A stretch of 64,000 nt of DNA from contig CALSQO010000001.1 in NCBI GenBank assembly GCA_943788495.1, positions 186,001-250,000 of the forward strand, read 5' to 3'. The position numbers and the translations under genes are program-made. Shown piece after piece: positions 33,799-41,687 of the stretch. Origin of the DNA: UA16 sp905478895. GTDB taxonomy: Bacteria > Bacteroidota > Bacteroidia > Flavobacteriales_D > Sanyastnellaceae. The first letter of the stretch is position 1. Every line of letters starts with the position of its first letter. The notes under the pieces are model-generated. The model searched no databases and was not told the origin of the DNA. It saw only the letters and a list, made by a program, of their open reading frames with translations.

Positions 33799-35214
33799 AT
33801 GAATCAAGACAAGTATGCCGCGGATTCCGACGCCCTGACGTTACGAGGGTGGACCTGGGAATCTGTTCAAATTCAACGGGAACAGTTGGCTTTGGGTTGT
33901 CAACCCGCCGCAGCCGTTTCCGCGTGTGAATTAGGGCACGGAATCGATGCATTGGATCTTGAGGAGCGTATTACAGCGAGAATAGCATTGACGCGCTCGA
34001 TGGAGAATGGAGCGAAATGGGTGCGATTTGTTCCTGCTTCTGGGGCAGCTTCTCGGATGTTTGCAGGAATACGAGAGCCGCGCGAAGCGGCAATTGAAGC
34101 GCAATTGCAATCGGAGGCTCCCCGTTTTCCGTTTTGGTCAGTTGATCAGAAACAACAATTGACGGATTTGCCAGCGTCCGAGCGACCTGCGCAAGCAGCC
34201 GTTTGGATGTTGCACGAAGAGAGAGGCTGGGCCCGACTGCCAAAAGGACTGATTCCTTTCCATCAAACGGAAGAAGGAGGCGCACGAAATTCATTTCAAG
34301 AACATGTCTCGGAATGGCGACAGTTAATGGGCAATGCTGCATTGCACTTCACGGTTCCAGGACCTTTTCAAAAAGAAATCCAATCGATCTTGGATGCTAC
34401 AAATCACCGAAGCATAACGACTTCTGTCCAGCATCCCTCCACCGATACAGTCGCGTGGGATTTGGCAAAGCAGGAACTGGTGCGCCAGCCCCACGGGGGC
34501 TTGTTGTTCCGTCCGGGCGGACATGGAGCGTTGTTGCAAAACCTTAACAGGGTGGATGGGGATTTTATTTGTGTGCGCAACATTGACAATGTTGTCCCTG
34601 CATCTCGAATGGCTGCGCGCAATGAAGAGCAAGCCATTTTGATGGGAGAGTGTGCTCGACTCACGGATGAGCGCAACGCGCGAATGGAGGCCTTGAAGTC
34701 CGGCCAATCGAACGCAGTTCAAAATGCCATCGATTGGTTAACGGCATTCGATAAAAATGTCCATGAACATGCGACAGATGTAGCTTCATGTTTGCAAGCG
34801 CTGGACCGTCCGCTGCGGGTCGCGGGAATGGTGCGAAATACAGGAGAGCCTGGCGGCGGGCCATTCTGGGTCAAGCAAGCGAACGGACGGATCTCACCGG
34901 GAATTGTCGAGTCCGCAGAACTCCCTGATCAAATGAAAGGAAAGGGGTCGCATTTCAATCCGGTTGACCTTATTTGTAGCGTTCAAAAGCCGAATGGAGA
35001 AGGTGCGTATGATTTAAGTTATTTTGCGGATCAGAATATGTTCTTCACGGCAAACAAGACTTGGAATGGAAAGTCGATTCGAATCTTAGAGCGTCCGGGA
35101 CTTTGGAATGGCGGAATGGCGCATTGGCTCACCCGGTTTGTGGAAATGCCAAACACAACATTTGCCCCGGTAAAAACGGTTCTGGATTTGTTGAAACCAG
35201 AGCGGCAGATATGA
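33799..35214 (+). CDS. DUF4301 family protein
   Basis: The 471-residue soluble protein (ATG at 33799; a GTG at 33784 is in frame) carries the DUF4301 hallmark 'WVRFVPASGAASRMFAG' near residue 75. Other blocks are 'LPKGLIPFHQTEEGGARNSF', 'LFRPGGHGALLQNLN', 'VCVRNIDNVVP'-like 'CVRNIDNVVPASR', 'RVAGMVRNTGEPGGGPFWV' and 'SHFNPVDLICSVQ'. The pattern of 'PASGA.SR', 'RPGGHGAL' and 'IDN' recalls nucleotidyltransferases that act on sugars, but no activity is known to me. No signal peptide or membrane segment is seen. It is followed by a bidirectional terminator. Family membership is well supported; function is not. Confidence 0.85.
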   Translation: MNQDKYAADSDALTLRGWTWESVQIQREQLALGCQPAAAVSACELGHGIDALDLEERITARIALTRSMENGAKWVRFVPASGAASRMFAGIREPREAAIEAQLQSEAPRFPFWSVDQKQQLTDLPASERPAQAAVWMLHEERGWARLPKGLIPFHQTEEGGARNSFQEHVSEWRQLMGNAALHFTVPGPFQKEIQSILDATNHRSITTSVQHPSTDTVAWDLAKQELVRQPHGGLLFRPGGHGALLQNLNRVDGDFICVRNIDNVVPASRMAARNEEQAILMGECARLTDERNARMEALKSGQSNAVQNAIDWLTAFDKNVHEHATDVASCLQALDRPLRVAGMVRNTGEPGGGPFWVKQANGRISPGIVESAELPDQMKGKGSHFNPVDLICSVQKPNGEGAYDLSYFADQNMFFTANKTWNGKSIRILERPGLWNGGMAHWLTRFVEMPNTTFAPVKTVLDLLKPERQI

Positions 35215-35236
35215 CCAATGCACCGTTGTGTAAATG

Positions 35237-35268
35237 AAAAAAGGCCACCCAGATGGGTGGCCTTTTTT
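35237..35268. terminator. Bidirectional terminator between convergent genes
   Basis: A perfect 10-bp stem (35241-35250 with 35255-35264) closes a 4-nt loop AGAT and is flanked by an A-run and a T-run. It serves the DUF4301 gene on the plus strand and the T9SS gene on the minus strand. Confidence 0.92.
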
Positions 35269-35289
35269 ATGTGAATATTTCGTGAGAAA

Positions 35290-36147
35290 TCAGTGCTTCA
35301 TAATCGTCTGATTGAACACGCGGTTGTCATTCAAGATGCGCAAGGCATAGGCACCTGGGTTCAAGTTGTATGTTGGGGTGATATTCACCTTCTGGCCAAC
35401 AATAGGATTCAATCGAACTTCACGGTGCAACATGTTGCCAGCGAGGTCCATCAAGATAATTTGTGTTTCTCCTTTCAAATCCTTCTTAAAAGTGACTGAA
35501 ACCTGGTCAACAAATGGGTTTGGATACACAGAGAATGTCGCTCCGAACTCAGTAGCTCGTGCATCAATGGCATCGTTGCTGTATGGGTTACGGTTAGATT
35601 CCAGGGCTTCTGTTGTAGCGCGGACCTCTTGGATGCCGACTGCAGTAGAAATGTTGCCGTCCAACTTCCAACCGTTTAAGTACAAGTCGTTTTTCTCATC
35701 TGTGTTGTAACGACCTTCGATCACGATGTCTGTTGAAATCGCACGGATTTTAAGGTTGTATCGCTCGCCTTTGTTTACTTCAGCAGTAAGCTTTGAAGTC
35801 ACCAGGCCATTGAATCCTTCTCGCACCGTTAATTTGGCGCGATCCAAGATGTTTCCGCGAAGATCTTCAATCATCACTTCGATCTTGCCTTGGTTGCTGG
35901 ACTGCTTCACGATGGCGTAAGCTTTGGTGACGACACCCGCTGCGCATGCATTGAAAGATTGAACAACAACATCGCCTTGGTTGAGCAAAAGAACTTCAGA
36001 TCCGGTCTGAGCTTTCGCAACACAGTCGTGTTTGAGGTTATCAAAAGGACCAGCAGTCGCGTTCAATGCTGCTGTTTGGGCTTGGGCAGAAATCGCTCCC
36101 ATAAAGATGGCAGCGGCTGCGAGGGTGTAAAACTTTTGAAGTTTCAT
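35290..36147 (-). CDS. Small secreted protein with T9SS type A sorting domain
   Basis: The 285-residue protein begins with a clear signal peptide ('MKLQKFYTLAAAAIFMGAI', then 'SAQAQ'). The central ~170 residues form a beta-rich domain of unknown type with 'VLLLNQGDVVVQSFNACA' and 'YNLKIRAISTDIVIEGRYN'. The last ~80 residues are a T9SS type A sorting domain: 'FSVYPNPFVDQVSVTF', 'IILMDLAGNMLHREV' and 'LNPGAYALRILNDNRVFNQT'. It should be exported by the PorU/PorV system and anchored or released. It is monocistronic, ending at the shared terminator, with an AT-rich 132-bp region upstream (36148-36279) in which I see no clear promoter. The function of the central domain is unknown. Confidence 0.88.
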   Translation of the reverse strand: MKLQKFYTLAAAAIFMGAISAQAQTAALNATAGPFDNLKHDCVAKAQTGSEVLLLNQGDVVVQSFNACAAGVVTKAYAIVKQSSNQGKIEVMIEDLRGNILDRAKLTVREGFNGLVTSKLTAEVNKGERYNLKIRAISTDIVIEGRYNTDEKNDLYLNGWKLDGNISTAVGIQEVRATTEALESNRNPYSNDAIDARATEFGATFSVYPNPFVDQVSVTFKKDLKGETQIILMDLAGNMLHREVRLNPIVGQKVNITPTYNLNPGAYALRILNDNRVFNQTIMKH

Positions 36148-36279
36148 GGTATAGAGGTATTAGAATTTTCGAATCGTATTTCGAGTTCTTTTACTCCATG
36201 AAATCAGATAAGGTTACAGGATTCTTAAAAAAATCCTGCAAAATACTTATAATCAGTCGATTATATTTTTTATTTAGGG

Positions 36280-36915
36280 CTAAAGGGAGAGCGTTACATC
36301 TGCTTGAATGTAGTCCTCTTTGCGGTCATTTGTGCAGATGACCAATGTGGTTTGCGCCGGAAAGTCCATCAGTTGTTCTCGGTACCAGTCAATGCCGGCT
36401 CTATCTAAATTGGCACAGGGTTCATCAAGCACAATGAGTCCTGACGCCGTGCATAGGCTTACGGTCAACAACACCCGCTGTTTCATGCCTGAACTTAATT
36501 CAGAGAACCGAACGTGCATGTGGGGCTGCAGTCCAGCGGAATGCAAGGAGGCCACTGGATTTGCACCTTGACGCCAATTCCGGAACGTACCATGGAATCT
36601 CAGGATTTCTTCTATGCTCAAGTGGGGATGCAGGGACGTAGATGGCCCGGCAAAGGAAGCCTCGAGGAGGAGCTCCTGCTGGGGCAAGTCGGCGTCATTT
36701 TGGTTCCAAGCAATGGTCCCTTCTGTCGCAGTCAATTGCCCGGATAAGATTTTCCCGAGTGTACTCTTTCCACTTCCATTTTGCCCGTTGATCACGGCGT
36801 GAGTTCCGGCTTTGATTTCTGAGCTGACTCCACGAAACACGGGCTTCCCTTCCAGAAATTCATGTCCCAATTGATGCAGCTCAATGGCAATGGGAGTGGG
36901 CGTTGAAGCTGCCAT
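36280..36915 (-). CDS. ABC transporter ATP-binding protein
   Basis: The 211-residue ATPase has Walker A 'INGQNGSGKSTLGKILSG', a signature of the form 'FSELSSGMKQRVLLTVSL' and Walker B 'LIVLDEPCANLDRAG'. The 'SSGMKQR' signature is typical of the exporter-type group that includes CcmA and ABC-2 transporters. The C-terminus lacks the usual long tail after 'VICTNDRKEDY', so the protein is short, and the H-loop His appears to be replaced by Asn or Asp ('ICTND'). No permease is adjacent. It starts 6 bp after lpxA and is probably the last gene of the lipid A operon; a link to envelope assembly is inferred from position only. Confidence 0.87.
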   Translation of the reverse strand: MAASTPTPIAIELHQLGHEFLEGKPVFRGVSSEIKAGTHAVINGQNGSGKSTLGKILSGQLTATEGTIAWNQNDADLPQQELLLEASFAGPSTSLHPHLSIEEILRFHGTFRNWRQGANPVASLHSAGLQPHMHVRFSELSSGMKQRVLLTVSLCTASGLIVLDEPCANLDRAGIDWYREQLMDFPAQTTLVICTNDRKEDYIQADVTLSL

Positions 36916-36921
36916 GATGGT

Positions 36922-37707
36922 TTAAAATGGCCCGCGGATAATTCCTTTGTCTGAAGCGCTGATGAACCCGAGTATAATGGTTTTTTCATCGCTTTGTGGC
37001 AATTCCGTTTCCGCTACGCGCAAGGCTTGAGAGATGTTTCCATTTTGGACGTAAAGGGTTCGGTAGATGTCTTCGATGTTGACGACTTGTTCATTGTCAA
37101 ACCCTCTTCGGCGAAGTCCAATGCTGTTCACTCCGATGAAAGAAAGTGGCTCGCGTGCAGCCTTGACAAAAGGAGGGATGTTTTTCCTTACCATGGATCC
37201 GCCTGCAACAAATGAGTGCTGACCGATTGTGACAAATTGTTGCACTCCGACCATGCCTTCGAGGATGGCCCAATCTTCAATGGTTACATGCCCTGCAATG
37301 TTGCCGGAATTGGCGATGATGACATGATCACCTACAAAAACGTCGTGCGCCAAATGGCAGTAGGCCATGAGTAAGCAGTCGGAGCCAACCTTGGTAACCA
37401 TTCGATCGGCTGTCGCTCGGTTGATGGTCACGCATTCACGAATGATGGTTCGATCACCGATTACGACTTTGGAGTCTTCACCCGAGAATTTTAAATCCTG
37501 AGGAATGGCTCCAATGACGGCGCCGGAAAACACCTTACAGTCCTCCCCGATTGTGGTTCCCGAATGGACAACCGCGTGCGGCCCGATCCAGGTGCCGGAG
37601 CCGATCTTCACATTGTCTTCGATGTAGGCAAAGGGTTCAATGATGGCTCCATCGGCTATGGACGCGCCGGGAGAAATATGGGCTTGTGGAGAAATCAAGG
37701 ATGGCAT
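36922..37707 (-). CDS. lpxA: UDP-N-acetylglucosamine acyltransferase
   Basis: LpxA adds the first 3-hydroxyacyl chain to UDP-GlcNAc in lipid A synthesis. The 261-residue protein is a left-handed beta-helix with hexapeptide repeats from residue ~2 ('LISPQAHISPGASIADGAII') to ~190. The catalytic His region 'LLMAYCHLAHDVFVGDHVII' and the LpxA landmark 'GAIPQDLKFSGEDSKVVIG' are present. The C-terminal helical part begins 'FIGVNSIGLRRRGFDNEQV'. It sits 23 bp downstream of the lpxC/fabZ fusion on the same strand. Confidence 0.96.
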   Translation of the reverse strand: MPSLISPQAHISPGASIADGAIIEPFAYIEDNVKIGSGTWIGPHAVVHSGTTIGEDCKVFSGAVIGAIPQDLKFSGEDSKVVIGDRTIIRECVTINRATADRMVTKVGSDCLLMAYCHLAHDVFVGDHVIIANSGNIAGHVTIEDWAILEGMVGVQQFVTIGQHSFVAGGSMVRKNIPPFVKAAREPLSFIGVNSIGLRRRGFDNEQVVNIEDIYRTLYVQNGNISQALRVAETELPQSDEKTIILGFISASDKGIIRGPF

Positions 37708-37730
37708 GGAATTCGAGTTTATGATTTGCT

Positions 37731-39134
37731 TCAGCGCTCCTTGACAATTTGAGCGAGCATTTCTGCCTCTGAGACCAGTTGACCTTTCACATATCCCCGC
37801 CCCTTCATGTTCACCAGACCTCGGCGAATGGGAGACATCAATTCCAAGTGGAAAACCAAGGTGTCCCCTGGGAGCACTTTTTGCTTGAATTTGACATTGT
37901 CAATCTTCATAAAATAGGTGGTGTAATTCTCGGGGTCCGGAACGGTTTGGAGGGCAAAAATTCCACCTACCTGAGCCATTGACTCGACTTGCAATACGCC
38001 AGGCATAACCGGATTTCCAGGGAAATGGCCCTGGAAGAAAGGCTCGTTGATGGTCACATTTTTGCATCCTACAATGGAATCTTCCGTGATTTCGAGAATT
38101 TTGTCCACGAGCAAAAAAGGATAGCGATGCGGGAGCATGCTACTGATTTGGTTGATGTCAAAAACCGAAGGCCGATCGACGTCTAGATTAGGCTTACCCA
38201 TATCTTCTTTGATTTTCTTTTTCAGTATTCGAGCGAAAGCGATGTTGCCTGTATGGCCGGGTCGAGCAGCGAGGATGTGCCCTTGGATGAAATGTCCTGT
38301 AAGAGCGAGGTCTCCTGCGATGTCTAGGAGCTTGTGCCGAGCCGGTTCGTTTTGAAATCGCAACGGGGATGTGTTCAATACGCCCGGAACATCTGCCTGG
38401 GATTCAAGGGCATCCTTTCCGAGGAGCGTTGCGATTTCGTTCAATTCGTCCTCTTTGTAAGGGCGCTCAAAAAGCACCACAGCATTGTTCAGGTCGCCTC
38501 CCTTGATGAGGCCAGCTGCGGCTAATTTTTTGACTTCTTTCAGGAAAACAAACGTGCGGCATTTTGCAATTTCACCTTTGAATTCATCCAGGTGATTCAT
38601 GCTAGCATGTTGCGTGCCGAGGACTGGACTGCGGTAGTCCACCATCACCGTGACTCGAAAATCATCGTCTGGATTTGGGACAGCGAGCATTTCAACATCA
38701 ATGTCGGAGTCTTCGAAAGCGACATTGGAACGCAATTTATACGTTTTTCGATTCGCGTCTTGGTCTGAGAAGCCAACGCTTTCAATCGCATCGACGAATT
38801 CGAGGGCACTGCCATCCATGATGGGGATTTCAGGTCCATCGAGCTCGATCAACGCATTGTCCACTTGGCTTCCGTAAAGAGCCGCTAGGATGTGCTCAGT
38901 CGTGTGGACTTGAACGCCGCCTTTTTCGAGTGTGGTTCCTCTCTTCGTGGAGACGACCAAGTCAACATCTGCCTCAATAAAGGGCTGGCCATCCACATCC
39001 ATTCGGCGAAATTTATAACCGTGATTTTCCGGCGCGGGATGGACGATCATGCGATTGTGGTGTCCTGTATGTAGGCCGATTCCTTCAAAGACAACAGCCT
39101 TTTGAATCGTACGTTGCTTTCCGCTGATGCTCAT
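37731..39134 (-). CDS. lpxC/fabZ: LpxC/FabZ fusion: UDP-3-O-acyl-GlcNAc deacetylase and 3-hydroxyacyl-ACP dehydratase
   Basis: This 467-residue protein fuses two enzymes. Residues ~1-310 are LpxC, the zinc deacetylase that commits UDP-GlcNAc to lipid A: 'AVVFEGIGLHTGHHNRM', the zinc-binding 'VHTTEHILAALYG' and 'DLALTGHFIQGHILAARPGH'. Residues ~320-467 are FabZ, a hot-dog dehydratase of fatty-acid synthesis: 'MLPHRYPFLLVDKILEI' and the catalytic His/Glu block 'FFQGHFPGNPVMPGVLQVES'. The fusion is a known trait of Bacteroidota and related phyla and ties lipid A commitment to 3-hydroxyacyl supply. Its ATG overlaps the lpxD stop by 4 bp. Both active sites look intact. Confidence 0.97.
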   Translation of the reverse strand: MSISGKQRTIQKAVVFEGIGLHTGHHNRMIVHPAPENHGYKFRRMDVDGQPFIEADVDLVVSTKRGTTLEKGGVQVHTTEHILAALYGSQVDNALIELDGPEIPIMDGSALEFVDAIESVGFSDQDANRKTYKLRSNVAFEDSDIDVEMLAVPNPDDDFRVTVMVDYRSPVLGTQHASMNHLDEFKGEIAKCRTFVFLKEVKKLAAAGLIKGGDLNNAVVLFERPYKEDELNEIATLLGKDALESQADVPGVLNTSPLRFQNEPARHKLLDIAGDLALTGHFIQGHILAARPGHTGNIAFARILKKKIKEDMGKPNLDVDRPSVFDINQISSMLPHRYPFLLVDKILEITEDSIVGCKNVTINEPFFQGHFPGNPVMPGVLQVESMAQVGGIFALQTVPDPENYTTYFMKIDNVKFKQKVLPGDTLVFHLELMSPIRRGLVNMKGRGYVKGQLVSEAEMLAQIVKER

Positions 39135-40168
39135 CCTTTTACTTGCTTTTCGAGGTGCTCGATTCTATCGAGTGCGCCATTTTTCAGGAGTTTCCTCAGC
39201 TCAATTTGTTGCAATTGATATTGCTTTATGGGAGCCGCAGGCGTTCCTTGCCAGGTAGTATGTGGTTCTTTAATGCTTTTGGTAACCCCCGACTGAGCGG
39301 CCACTTTCACGCCGTCGGCTACTGAGATGTGTCCTGCAAATCCCACTTGTCCCCCTATCATGCAATTGCTTCCAATCGCAGTGGAGCCTGCAATACCCGT
39401 TTGTGCGGCTATGACCGTGTTTTCTCCAATCGTTACATTGTGCGCAACCTGAATTTGATTGTCCAGCTTCACGCCATTCCCAATTCGAGTGGAACCTAAT
39501 GTTGCGCGGTCGATGGTGGTGGTCGCTCCGATTTCGCAGTTGTCGCCGATCACGACATTGCCCAATTGCGGAATTTTTTCGTAACGTTCGTCCGATTGAG
39601 GAGCAAAACCAAAACCGTCAGAACCGATCACAGCTCCGGGCTGAATGATGCAATGGGATCCAACGATTGATTCTTTTCCGATATAAACACCATTCTGGAT
39701 GATTGTTCCATTGCCTACTTGGCTTCCAGCCTCAATGATGCTGTGGCTGTGAATCTCACAATTCTCTGCAATCGTCGCGCCGGATTCGATCTGGACAAAA
39801 GCACCGATGTAACACTGGTCACTGATTTGCGCATCTTTACTAATGGCAGCAGTGGGGTGGATGCCATGCGGCACAGGCGCCTGCTTCGTTGCCCATTGCA
39901 AGAGAGAGGTAAAGGCTGCATAGGGATCCTTAACACGCACGAGACTGAGTTGATTCGGCAGTCCTTGGCTCGGCTTGAAGTCCTCTGCAACAATAGCTGC
40001 TGACGCATTTGTGGCGTACAAATGTGGCTCGTAAGTAGGATTGGCTAAGAACGTCAAGTCACTTGGGCCTGCTTCTTCTATTTTGGCCAAGCCTTTGAGC
40101 ACTACTTTTTCGTCGCCCTCTACCCATCCATGCAGGATTTCAGCAATTTCCTCAGCTGTTTTATGCAT
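39131..40168 (-). CDS. lpxD: UDP-3-O-(3-hydroxyacyl)glucosamine N-acyltransferase
   Basis: LpxD adds the second 3-hydroxyacyl chain to the deacetylated UDP-sugar. The 345-residue protein has the N-terminal uridine-binding domain ('ADLTFLANPTYEPHLY'-like 'DLTFLANPTYEPHL', residues ~1-100), then a hexapeptide beta-helix with 'IGAFVQIESGATIAENCEI' and 'GSDGFGFAPQSDERYEKIPQ', the classic LpxD signature. The catalytic His lies in 'LDNQIQVAHNVTIGENTVI'. A C-terminal helix follows ('QQIELRKLLKNGALDR'). It is first in the lpxD-lpxC/fabZ-lpxA run. Its ATG lies 4 bp after a TAATTTTG box. Confidence 0.96.
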   Translation of the reverse strand: MHKTAEEIAEILHGWVEGDEKVVLKGLAKIEEAGPSDLTFLANPTYEPHLYATNASAAIVAEDFKPSQGLPNQLSLVRVKDPYAAFTSLLQWATKQAPVPHGIHPTAAISKDAQISDQCYIGAFVQIESGATIAENCEIHSHSIIEAGSQVGNGTIIQNGVYIGKESIVGSHCIIQPGAVIGSDGFGFAPQSDERYEKIPQLGNVVIGDNCEIGATTTIDRATLGSTRIGNGVKLDNQIQVAHNVTIGENTVIAAQTGIAGSTAIGSNCMIGGQVGFAGHISVADGVKVAAQSGVTKSIKEPHTTWQGTPAAPIKQYQLQQIELRKLLKNGALDRIEHLEKQVKG

Positions 40169-40172
40169 GGCT

Positions 40173-40180
40173 CAAAATTA
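40173..40180 (-). promoter_or_regulatory. -7 element TAATTTTG, 4 bp before the lpxD ATG
   Basis: The minus strand reads TAATTTTG, AGCC, ATG. An exact TAnnTTTG match that would drive the lipid A operon from a leaderless start. A TTG on the same strand at 40193-40195 is 12 bp away, shorter than the usual 19-21. Confidence 0.55.
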
Positions 40181-40211
40181 AGCGGTTCCGACCAATTGAA
40201 CGCAGTAAGAG

Positions 40212-41264
40212 TCAAAAAGCTGCGCCCCAAACCGTTTCAAAGTCCAACTTCTCGAGCGGACAGTCCCAATGGGCCTCGCCAATTCGAACCAGTGGAATGT
40301 CCAAGACTGCATTGGAAGTGTTTTTTTTGTCTCGGAGCATAAACGACCATAATTCGGAAGGGTTCTGGCTTGTGGACCAGCGCCAAGGGGCTCCATTGCC
40401 CTCATTTACCAGCCATTTTTGCAGTTGACGAGCAGCATCGCGCAACGCGCCCTTGTTCGAGGCGTCATCTGCACGAGATGCACTCCATTGCAACGAAACA
40501 ATCATCCCGACTCCCACAGCGAAACCGTGATCGAGTGGAGTTTTGGACAAGGCTGCGACCGATTCAAGTGCATGGCCGATGGTGTGGCCAAAGTTTAAAA
40601 TTTTCCTTTCGCCGGTCTCGCGAAAGTCGGATTCAATGATTTTGCGCTTGATGCTGCTGCCTGCCTTGACCAGTTTGTCCCAACTGATATCGGAATCATG
40701 TGGCGTTAAATTTCTTAGTTCTTTCCAGAGTAATTCGTCTCCGACGAGAGCGTGCTTGCTTAGCTCCATCCAACCGTTGAGCACTTCACGCTTGGGCAAT
40801 GTTTTCAGCCAGGTTGAGTCAATCGCAATTTTTGAGGGTTCCGTGAATGTTCCGATACTGTTTTTCAGGCCATTGAAGTTGATGCCGTTTTTTCCACCGA
40901 TGGCAGCGTCCACCATTCCAAGCAGTGTCGTCGGTATGAGGATGAAATTCAGGCCTCTTTTGTACGTTGATGCAACAAAGGCACCGAGATCCGTTGTGGA
41001 CCCTCCACCGATGATAATGAGGGTGTCAAACCTAGTCGCATTGACGGAGTCGAGCCATTGCCATATTTCTTGCGCTCTTTGCATGGATTTACATGCTTCG
41101 CCAGCGATGACCCAATGGACATGGAATCGGTTGAATAGTTCAGTGTATGCCGCTGGAACCGGCAAGGATTCGAAGACTGCGTCACTGATAACAAAGTAGT
41201 TGGATTCGCCCTGATTGTATTGCAACAGTGCAGAAGGATTGTATTGATATCGATTCTCTGACAT
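40212..41264 (-). CDS. aroB: 3-dehydroquinate synthase
   Basis: AroB makes 3-dehydroquinate from DAHP in the shikimate pathway using NAD and a divalent metal. The ATG at 41264 gives 350 residues, the family length; the frame is open to 41315 but that part overlaps the promoter. Landmarks are 'IIGGGSTTDLGAFVASTYKR' (NAD loop), 'LIPTTLLGMVDAAIGGKNGI' and the metal-binding 'LNFGHTIGHALES'. The second half contains 'DHGFAVGVGMIVSLQWS'. It lies 43 bp upstream of lpxD on the same strand and may feed transcription into it, although lpxD has its own -7 box. Confidence 0.95.
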   Translation of the reverse strand: MSENRYQYNPSALLQYNQGESNYFVISDAVFESLPVPAAYTELFNRFHVHWVIAGEACKSMQRAQEIWQWLDSVNATRFDTLIIIGGGSTTDLGAFVASTYKRGLNFILIPTTLLGMVDAAIGGKNGINFNGLKNSIGTFTEPSKIAIDSTWLKTLPKREVLNGWMELSKHALVGDELLWKELRNLTPHDSDISWDKLVKAGSSIKRKIIESDFRETGERKILNFGHTIGHALESVAALSKTPLDHGFAVGVGMIVSLQWSASRADDASNKGALRDAARQLQKWLVNEGNGAPWRWSTSQNPSELWSFMLRDKKNTSNAVLDIPLVRIGEAHWDCPLEKLDFETVWGAAF

Positions 41265-41281
41265 GTGCCTCAAGGGTGCTG

Positions 41282-41289
41282 CAAATTTA
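41282..41289 (-). promoter_or_regulatory. -7 element TAAATTTG upstream of aroB
   Basis: An exact TAnnTTTG match on the minus strand, 17 bp before the aroB ATG, directly downstream of the tRNA-Phe terminator. It supports the ATG at 41264 over upstream starts. Confidence 0.5.
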
Positions 41290-41332
41290 CTCGATTCTCG
41301 AAGAGGAATCTCCAAATGGGAAAATCTGGAGT

Positions 41333-41360
41333 AAAAAAAAAGACCAAGATATTGGTCTTT
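41333..41360 (-). terminator. Terminator after tRNA-Phe
   Basis: A perfect 9-bp stem (41339-41347 with 41352-41360) and a 4-nt loop are followed on the minus strand by a run of T. It separates tRNA-Phe from aroB. Confidence 0.85.
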
Positions 41361-41364
41361 TTAG

Positions 41365-41437
<73 letters not shown>

Positions 41438-41444
41438 GCGGGGG

Positions 41445-41452
41445 CAAAGATA
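41445..41452 (-). promoter_or_regulatory. -7 element TATCTTTG of tRNA-Phe
   Basis: An exact TAnnTTTG match ends 7 bp before the tRNA 5' end, so transcription would start at the mature end. The rest of the gap up to the giant gene (41453-41687) is AT-rich; I see no other clear element in it. Confidence 0.6.
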
Positions 41453-41687
41453 CACCAAACTTTTTTCCGTTTGGATCTTTTTTAAGCACACATTCCTTTT
41501 TTCTTTTTTCCGAACCTTGTGTCGTTGGAACCTGAATGTCACACGATTAATAACATTAAAATAAAGATGAAAACCCAAATCTAATTTGCAAAATGCTCGA
41601 CTTCCTGTTACATTCGCCAACATGGACTGCTTTCTCCTGAAATAGGAAATTGTGTTCCAATCATTGATCTCACCAAATTGTTCTGAC

